Assembly (NCBI GenBank): GCA_026391515.1
Contig: JAPLEC010000022.1
Coordinates: forward strand, 1 to 12,288
Reading direction: 5' to 3'
DNA from: Bacteroidia bacterium
Lineage (GTDB): Bacteria > Bacteroidota > Bacteroidia > Bacteroidales > VadinHA17
DNA length: 12,288 nt
In this document: positions 7,688 to 12,288 of the stretch, in pieces
Layout of the letters: every line of letters starts with the position of its first letter
How positions within the stretch are numbered: the first letter of the stretch is position 1
The notes under the pieces: generated by a model
Database searches by the model: none
What the model saw: the letters and a program-made list of their open reading frames with translations, nothing else
What the model was told of the DNA's origin: nothing
Program-made: the position numbers and the translations under genes

Positions 7688-7695
7688 TACCTTTG
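7688..7695 (+). promoter_or_regulatory. Candidate upstream promoter (-7 box) of the EF-G2 gene
   Basis: TACCTTTG on the plus strand is a perfect TAnnTTTG -7 box, the same sequence as in the rpsL promoter. No TTTG-like -33 box stands 19-21 nt upstream, so if it is used it probably needs an activator; the TAACTTA half-sites at 7621-7652 are suitably placed. Transcription would start near 7702 and leave a leader of about 157 nt before the EF-G2 ATG. Confidence 0.4.
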
Positions 7696-7794
7696 AAAGA
7701 AAAACCGGTACTCCTGCGTTTCAAAAAACTGGTGCAAAGAAAATAAAAAATTTGTAATTCTATGCTCTTTCTTAAACTGTTTTTAAAAAATTAT

Positions 7795-7802
7795 TATTTT
7801 TG
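7795..7802 (+). promoter_or_regulatory. Candidate proximal promoter (-7 box) of the EF-G2 gene
   Basis: TATTTTTG fits TAnnTTTG, lies in the same direction as the EF-G2 gene and would give a leader of about 50 nt. The -33 region is poor: the nearest match is TTTC at 7768-7771, 23 nt upstream. The surrounding DNA is very AT-rich, so a chance match is possible. Confidence 0.4.
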
Positions 7803-7858
7803 TCCCCTCCAAATTGAAGTATATAATAAATAAGTATAAAAAATAATCTATAAATATT

Positions 7859-10015
7859 ATGAAGACATACCAGACTGACCAGATAAAAAACATTGTGCTC
7901 CTGGGTAATTCAGGATCAGGTAAAACTATTCTGGGAGAAGCGATGCTTTTTAATGGCGGTGTTATTGAACGCAGAGGTACCATCGAAGGGAAAAATACAG
8001 CCTCGGATTATCGCCCTATTGAGCATGAAAACGGAAACTCAATTTTTTCGACGGTACTATACACTGAATTTCAGAATAAAAAGATCAATATCTTCGATAC
8101 TCCTGGTCTTGACGATTTCAGCGGCGGAGTAATCTCATCGCTTTATGCTGCTGATACTGCAGTTCTGGTAATAAATGTTCAGAACGGAGTTGAAGTCGGA
8201 ACTGAAATTCATTTCAGGCATGCAGAAAAGGTCCACAAGCCAATGATAATTGCAGTCAACGGCCTTGACCATGAAAAAGCAAATTTCGAAAAGTCAATAG
8301 ATATGTTGAAAGAGAGGCTGAGCAAAAATGTTATTCTTGTTCAGTATCCTGTAAATGAAGGCATCGGATTCAATTCAATTATTGATGTCCTGAAAATGAA
8401 GATGCTCCGCTATGCTAAAGACGGAGGGAAAGCTGAAGTTGTTGACATTCCTGCTGATCAGGCTGCTAAAGCTGCTGAGCTGCACAGCGCACTGGTTGAA
8501 AAAGCAGCAGAAAGTGATGAGTCGCTCATGGAGCTTTTCTTCGCTAACGATTCGCTAACTGAAGATGAAATAAAGAAAGGGATTGCTAAAGGAATTCTTT
8601 CGCGTGGCATGTTCCCCGTTTTTTGCATTTCAGCAAAATATAACATCGGAGTCGATTGCCTTATGGAATTTATTGTCAGTGAAACTCCGTCAATTACCGA
8701 TATGCCGGCTCCTAAAAACAGCAAGGGTAACGAAGTCAAGCCAAATCCTGCGGGACCTGCATCTGTTTACGTATTCAAGTCATCAATTGAAGAACATATC
8801 GGTGAGATCAACTATTTCAGAGTTTACTCAGGAAAGATTACTGAAAACCTTGATGTCGTAAACAGTAACAACAGTACAAAAGAAAGATTATCTCAGCTTT
8901 ATGTATGTGCAGGTAAAAACAGGATCAGGGTTCCCGAGCTTCATGTCGGAGATATAGGTGCATTTGTGAAGCTTAAAAATACCAAGATGGACCATACGCT
9001 GAATGCTCCGGGTAATGACTGGAGATATGAAGGCGTCAAATTCCCTGATCCAAAATACCGGACTGCTATTAAAGCGCAAAGTGAAAGCGATGATGAAAAG
9101 CTAGGTGAAGCGCTGAACAAAATACACCTTGAAGATCCTACAATAATTATCGAGTATTCAAAGGAGCTGAAACAGATTATTGTACATGGCCAGGGTGAAT
9201 ATCATTTAAATATTATGAAGTGGCACCTTGATAATATTTATAAAATACCGACAAATTTCAATCTTCCGAAAATACCTTACCGTGAGACAATTACAAAATC
9301 AGCACAGGCTGACTACAGACATAAGAAACAGTCAGGAGGCGCAGGGCAATTTGGTGAGGTACATATGATCGTTGAGCCTTTTGTTGAAGGTACTCCGGAA
9401 CTGACTATGCAAAAGGTCGGTGGTAAGGATATCAAGCTTTCAGTCAGAGGCAAGGATGAAATTGACCTCGACTGGGGAGGAAAGCTTATTTATTGTAACT
9501 GCATTGTTGGCGGATCAATTGATGCACGCTTCATGCCTGCTATTTTAAAAGGCATTATGGAGAAGATGGAGGTTGGTCCTCTTACCGGATCGTATGCCCG
9601 AGATATAAGGGTCTATGTGTATGACGGCAAGATGCACCCGGTTGATTCCAATGAAATTTCATTCAGGCTAGCAGGACGAAATGCATTCAGCCAGGCATTC
9701 AAGAATGCAAGTCCAAGAATCCTTGAACCAGTTTATGATGTCGAAATTATGGTCCCTTCAGACCGTATGGGAGATGTTATCAGCGACCTTCAGGGTCGTC
9801 GTGGAATGGTACTGGGTATGTCAAGCGAAAAAAGATTTGAAGTAATTAAAGCAAGAGTGCCTCTTGCAGAAATGAATAAGTACTCGACAGCCCTTAGCTC
9901 AATTACTGGCGGACGAGCAATGTATTCAATGAAATTTTCAGAATATTCGCAGGTTCCGGGCGATGTTCAGGAAGCTGTAATAAAGGCGTATACGGAAGAG
10001 GAAGAAGAGGAATAG
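7859..10015 (+). CDS. fusA2: Divergent elongation factor G paralogue (EF-G2 type), GTPase motifs degraded
   Basis: All five EF-G domains are recognisable in 718 aa, but the G domain is altered. The P-loop is GNSGSGKT (16-23) in place of AHIDAGKT. The RGITI switch I motif is replaced by a region reading NGNSIFST (58-65). G3 is DTPGLDDF (80-87), with Leu84 where EF-G has its catalytic His. G4 is NGLD (134-137) in place of NKxD; G5 SAK (258-260) remains. Domain III has HGQGEYHLNIMKWHL (443-457). Domain IV keeps SGGAGQFGEV (492-501) and the tip HPVDSNEISF (593-602), with about 28 extra residues near 510-538. Domain V has MGDVISDLQGRRGMV (637-651). The C-terminus is six glutamates. This matches Bacteroides EF-G2, reported to support translocation without GTP hydrolysis; function here is inferred. 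Tet(M)/Tet(Q)-type proteins keep intact GTPase motifs, so that reading is unlikely. Confidence 0.9.
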   Translation: MKTYQTDQIKNIVLLGNSGSGKTILGEAMLFNGGVIERRGTIEGKNTASDYRPIEHENGNSIFSTVLYTEFQNKKINIFDTPGLDDFSGGVISSLYAADTAVLVINVQNGVEVGTEIHFRHAEKVHKPMIIAVNGLDHEKANFEKSIDMLKERLSKNVILVQYPVNEGIGFNSIIDVLKMKMLRYAKDGGKAEVVDIPADQAAKAAELHSALVEKAAESDESLMELFFANDSLTEDEIKKGIAKGILSRGMFPVFCISAKYNIGVDCLMEFIVSETPSITDMPAPKNSKGNEVKPNPAGPASVYVFKSSIEEHIGEINYFRVYSGKITENLDVVNSNNSTKERLSQLYVCAGKNRIRVPELHVGDIGAFVKLKNTKMDHTLNAPGNDWRYEGVKFPDPKYRTAIKAQSESDDEKLGEALNKIHLEDPTIIIEYSKELKQIIVHGQGEYHLNIMKWHLDNIYKIPTNFNLPKIPYRETITKSAQADYRHKKQSGGAGQFGEVHMIVEPFVEGTPELTMQKVGGKDIKLSVRGKDEIDLDWGGKLIYCNCIVGGSIDARFMPAILKGIMEKMEVGPLTGSYARDIRVYVYDGKMHPVDSNEISFRLAGRNAFSQAFKNASPRILEPVYDVEIMVPSDRMGDVISDLQGRRGMVLGMSSEKRFEVIKARVPLAEMNKYSTALSSITGGRAMYSMKFSEYSQVPGDVQEAVIKAYTEEEEEE

Positions 10016-10033
10016 AAGACTCACACCGTCTTC
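10015..10033. terminator. Short hairpin across the convergent stop codons, weak terminator candidate
   Basis: GAAGAC (10015-10020) and GTCTTC (10028-10033) form a perfect 6-bp stem around a 7-nt loop. The stem starts at the last base of the EF-G2 stop codon, and the loop contains the stop codon of the leftward PII-like gene. The minus-strand side is followed by a C/T-rich run (the complement of the poly-Glu codons), but neither side has a true T tract. It may act as a weak bidirectional terminator. Confidence 0.3.
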
Positions 10034-10314
10034 ACCACATCCCATACGAATGCTCTTATCCCAACTTCGTCATTGATCGCATCAATCTTTTTCACAGTAT
10101 TCAGTACTTCATCAACGAGGTTGTCGTCAACAACTGAAAGAACACTTTTGTTGATCTCAGGCCATGCATGGGTACCAAGGTGGGGAACACCTGTATTGGT
10201 TCCCCTTCCCTGTACATTTTCCCACAATGAATATCCTTTGATCCCAAGCTTGTCAAGCATATATTCTACTTTTTCAGTATGAGCCTGGTTATATATTATC
10301 ATTATTGCTTTCAT
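10021..10314 (-). CDS. Small PII-like, transporter-associated protein (PG0541 family)
   Basis: The 97-aa product starts MKAIMIIYNQAHTEKVEYML and looks like a PII/CutA-type ferredoxin-like fold: a first beta strand (2-8), a helix (12-22), a T-loop-like stretch VQGRGTNTGVPHLGTHAWPE (34-53), a strand LSVVDD (59-64), a helix (66-75) and a final strand GIRAFVWDVV (85-94). I recall the Bacteroidota family as PG0541-like, usually encoded directly after an RND permease, as here (23 nt gap). By analogy with PII it may form trimers and sense a ligand or contact the pump, but no ligand or function can be read from the sequence. His46 and His50 in the loop could bind a metal. I chose the ATG at 10312-10314; an in-frame TTG two codons upstream is a less likely start. 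The gene ends 5 nt from the EF-G2 stop, tail to tail. Confidence 0.8.
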   Translation of the reverse strand: MKAIMIIYNQAHTEKVEYMLDKLGIKGYSLWENVQGRGTNTGVPHLGTHAWPEINKSVLSVVDDNLVDEVLNTVKKIDAINDEVGIRAFVWDVVKTV

Positions 10315-10337
10315 AATCAATAATTTATATAATTCTA

Positions 10338-12288
10338 TTATTTTGTAATACCATTATTATCATTCATGAAATCCATTTCAGCATACTCAACAAGGTGTTT
10401 ATTCCGTTCGCCATGTTTTGAAAACATCGCATAAACTACAGGCACGAGAACCAGGGTAACGAGGGACGAAAAGACAAGCCCTCCGATTACTGCAATACCC
10501 ATGGGGCTCCATAATTCCGAACCTGAACCTTTACTCATTGCCAATGGCAGCATACCAAGAATTGTAGTTGCCGAAGTCATTAATACTGGTCTCAGACGGG
10601 ATCTCCCTGACAATGCTATAGCTTCATAAAGTTCTTTGCCACGCTCCCGCATCAGGTTGATAAAATCGACAAGCACAATTGCATTTTTTACAACAATACC
10701 TATAAGCATAACCGCTCCGATAGCTGATATCACGCTCAGCGTTGTATGTGTAAGGAATAAAGCAATTGCAACACCTGAAAATGCAAATGGTATCGAGAAC
10801 ATAATTATAAATGGCATTTTAAGAGACTCGAATTGAGAGGCCATTATCAGGTAAACCAGAATCAAACTTATAACAAGCAGGAATGCGATATCCATAAAGG
10901 ATTCCATCTGTTCTTTTATGGCTCCTGAAATTTGTACCATAACTCCTGAAGGAAGTTCAGTCTGGTTAATAGCTTTCTGGACTTCAATCTGAAGGTCGGT
11001 CAGAGATCGCTTATATGGTGTAAATGAAACTGTTACAATACGCTCTTTACGTTTATGCTGTATACTGGGAGGCGACCAGTACTCTTTTATCTGGGCAATT
11101 TCTCCGAGCCTTATTATCTGTCCTGCCGGATTTGAAATCCCTATATTTTCAATATCAGTCAGTGTACTTGTTGAACTTCTTTTAAATCTTACAACAATAT
11201 CATACTCGTCGCCAAACTGTCGAAGCTGCGTTGCAGTCAAACCGGCTACCCTGTTCTTAATAGCAGTAGATACCAGTGCAGTATTCAGCCCGTTTGTGAT
11301 CATTTTATTCTGATCAAGAATAATCTGTAATTCAGGTTTTGATTTATCGCGGCTGATAGTGACATCTTTAGTCCCTTCCATTTTTTTTATTTTGGCCGCC
11401 AGTTCTTCAGCAACAATATTGGTTTCAGCAAAATTATAACCGTAAACTTCTACATCGACTGTGCTTCCTCCAAAGCTTCCCATATTATCTGAAGTGCTGA
11501 GAGTGAAGTCGATAATTTCAGGAAATTTTGCCAGGTCGGCTCTCATTTCCTCTGTTATTTCAAAAACTGATTTCGTGCGCTGTTCGATTGGCACGAGCCT
11601 CAAACTGTACCGGATTGAATGTGTTCCGCCGGCCGTAAAGATCGATGCAAAACCGCCCTGGTCATCTGCACCTGATGAGGTTGATATTATATTGATCTCC
11701 GGGTACTTGGCCTGTAGAAGTGAATCAATCCTGTTTGCAGTAGCAATTGTCTGGGCAACTCGTGTTCCGGTCTGTAGTTCAACAGTTCCTGTTATTCGTG
11801 ATTCGTCAGCTTGTGGAAAGAATTCAGTATCAATAATTAGGAACAAGCTCATTGAACCAAGAAATACTATAGAAGCAATAATTACTATGAAAGTTTTATG
11901 CCGAAGCGCCCATCTTATTGTTTTTTCATAAAAATTATCCATCCAGTTAAGGCCCTTTCTTATGCTTCCGTCGTAGGTCCAGAATTTTGCATCTTTTTTG
12001 ATTGGATACCATTTGAGCATAAGAGAGCTCAGAGTCGGTGTAAGTGTTATTGCAGCAAAGACAGAGGTTACGATGGTTATGGTTACAATCATACCCAGCT
12101 GCTTAAAGAGAACTCCTGTCAGTCCTTTAACAAATGTCAGCGGGAAGAAAACAGCAACAACAGTCAATGTTGTTACAATAACTGCAAGCCAGACTTCATT
12201 TGTTGCATATATTGATGCTTCACGCGGACGACTTCCCCTTTCAATATGTCTTGTTATATTCTCCAGAACTACGATGGCGTCGTCCACC
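10338..12288 (-). CDS. RND efflux permease (AcrB-like, HAE1 type), C-terminal part cut by window edge
   Basis: This is the inner-membrane proton-driven pump of a tripartite efflux system. The visible 649 residues begin inside transmembrane helix 4 with VDDAIVVLEN, whose two Asp match the AcrB proton-relay pair Asp407/Asp408. TM5-TM6 follow (about 33-92), then TM7 (132-152), the second periplasmic porter and docking region (about 155-460), and TM8-TM12 (about 463-622). TM10 has GIVVKNAIVLVDF (530-542), whose Lys534 matches AcrB Lys940, and RLRPVLMTS (564-572) leads into TM11. The DD pair and the TM10 Lys fit drug-type (HAE1) pumps better than CusA-type metal pumps, which have VDAAIV. Roughly the first 400 residues lie beyond the right edge, so the codon GTG at 12285-12287 is an internal Val, not a start. 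Substrate unknown. Confidence 0.95.
   Translation of the reverse strand, partial: VDDAIVVLENITRHIERGSRPREASIYATNEVWLAVIVTTLTVVAVFFPLTFVKGLTGVLFKQLGMIVTITIVTSVFAAITLTPTLSSLMLKWYPIKKDAKFWTYDGSIRKGLNWMDNFYEKTIRWALRHKTFIVIIASIVFLGSMSLFLIIDTEFFPQADESRITGTVELQTGTRVAQTIATANRIDSLLQAKYPEINIISTSSGADDQGGFASIFTAGGTHSIRYSLRLVPIEQRTKSVFEITEEMRADLAKFPEIIDFTLSTSDNMGSFGGSTVDVEVYGYNFAETNIVAEELAAKIKKMEGTKDVTISRDKSKPELQIILDQNKMITNGLNTALVSTAIKNRVAGLTATQLRQFGDEYDIVVRFKRSSTSTLTDIENIGISNPAGQIIRLGEIAQIKEYWSPPSIQHKRKERIVTVSFTPYKRSLTDLQIEVQKAINQTELPSGVMVQISGAIKEQMESFMDIAFLLVISLILVYLIMASQFESLKMPFIIMFSIPFAFSGVAIALFLTHTTLSVISAIGAVMLIGIVVKNAIVLVDFINLMRERGKELYEAIALSGRSRLRPVLMTSATTILGMLPLAMSKGSGSELWSPMGIAVIGGLVFSSLVTLVLVPVVYAMFSKHGERNKHLVEYAEMDFMNDNNGITK

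Larger units (their letters stand above)
7441..7858. other. Divergent intergenic control region between rpsL and the EF-G2 gene
   Basis: This 418-nt AT-rich gap is by far the longest non-coding stretch in the window. It separates the leftward ribosomal operon from the rightward EF-G2 gene. Seen within it are one strong leftward promoter (7486-7518), two rightward TAnnTTTG boxes (7688-7695 and 7795-7802), a cluster of TAACTTA-type half-sites (7621-7652), an inverted repeat at the rpsL -33 box (7504-7518), a 6-bp stem with a 12-nt loop (GCCTGA/TCAGGC, 7566-7589) and the 10-bp palindrome AAAACGTTTT (7671-7680). No tRNA, small protein gene or insertion element was recognised. Confidence 0.8.

Noticed and set aside
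7783..7983. Leftward 66-aa open frame across the EF-G2 start
   Set aside because: It lies mostly antisense to the first codons of EF-G2, has no recognisable motif and is of very low complexity at its end. It is best explained as a chance frame.
7859..10015. Tetracycline-resistance ribosomal protection protein (Tet(M)/Tet(Q) type)
   Set aside because: Those proteins keep intact GTPase motifs, including DTPGHMDF and NKID. Here G3 and G4 are degraded and the layout fits Bacteroidota EF-G2.
7859..10015. Pseudogene of fusA
   Set aside because: The frame is open over 718 codons, domains II-V keep structured motifs and the altered G motifs are clean substitutions. This looks like a maintained gene with a changed role.
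10315..10320. TTG start giving two extra residues on the PII-like protein
   Set aside because: The ATG at 10312-10314 gives the natural first beta strand MKAIMIIY, and no Shine-Dalgarno sequence favours the TTG.
11461..11931. Rightward 156-aa open frame inside the RND gene
   Set aside because: It is antisense to well-conserved permease sequence and has no family features, so it is a shadow frame.
12285..12287. GTG as the start codon of the RND permease
   Set aside because: The codon is the Val of the TM4 motif VDDAIVVLEN. The protein clearly continues beyond the window edge.
1..12288. Mobile element, CRISPR array or defence system
   Set aside because: No transposase or integrase frames, no regularly spaced repeats and no terminal inverted repeats were seen. 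The window is mostly core translation genes.

Overview
The window comes from a bacterium of the phylum Bacteroidota, probably close to Bacteroidales. Four things point there: the order rpsL-rpsG-fusA-rpsJ with no tuf gene between fusA and rpsJ, the L2 signature DHPMGGGEG, promoter boxes of the TAnnTTTG type, and start codons without clear Shine-Dalgarno sequences. I cannot assign genus or species from sequence alone.

Bases 1-7440 (minus strand) are one dense translation operon, transcribed right to left: rpsL (S12), rpsG (S7), fusA (EF-G1), rpsJ (S10), rplC (L3), rplD (L4), rplW (L23), rplB (L2), rpsS (S19), rplV (L22), rpsC (S3) and the first 86 codons of rplP (L16), cut by the left edge. 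The gaps run from a 1-nt overlap (rplC/rplD) to 33 nt. A good Bacteroidota promoter (TTTG, 21 nt, TACCTTTG) lies just upstream of rpsL.

Bases 7441-7858 are a 418-nt divergent control region. It holds the rpsL promoter, two candidate rightward promoters and several short inverted repeats.

Bases 7859-10015 (plus strand) encode a second, very divergent EF-G (718 aa). It keeps the P-loop and the domain IV tip, but the catalytic histidine of DTPGH is Leu and the G4 motif NKxD is NGLD. This matches what is known of Bacteroides EF-G2 (FusA2), an EF-G paralogue reported to work in translation without GTPase activity and to matter during carbon starvation and gut colonisation. It is the most interesting gene here, and its position head-to-head with the operon carrying canonical EF-G is notable.

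Bases 10021-12288 (minus strand) hold the C-terminal 649 codons of an RND (AcrB-like, HAE1-type) efflux permease. A small PII-like protein of the kind found beside such transporters in Bacteroidota (PG0541 family) follows it 23 nt downstream. This pair meets the EF-G2 gene tail to tail with only 5 nt between stop codons. I found no mobile element, CRISPR array, tRNA or rRNA.
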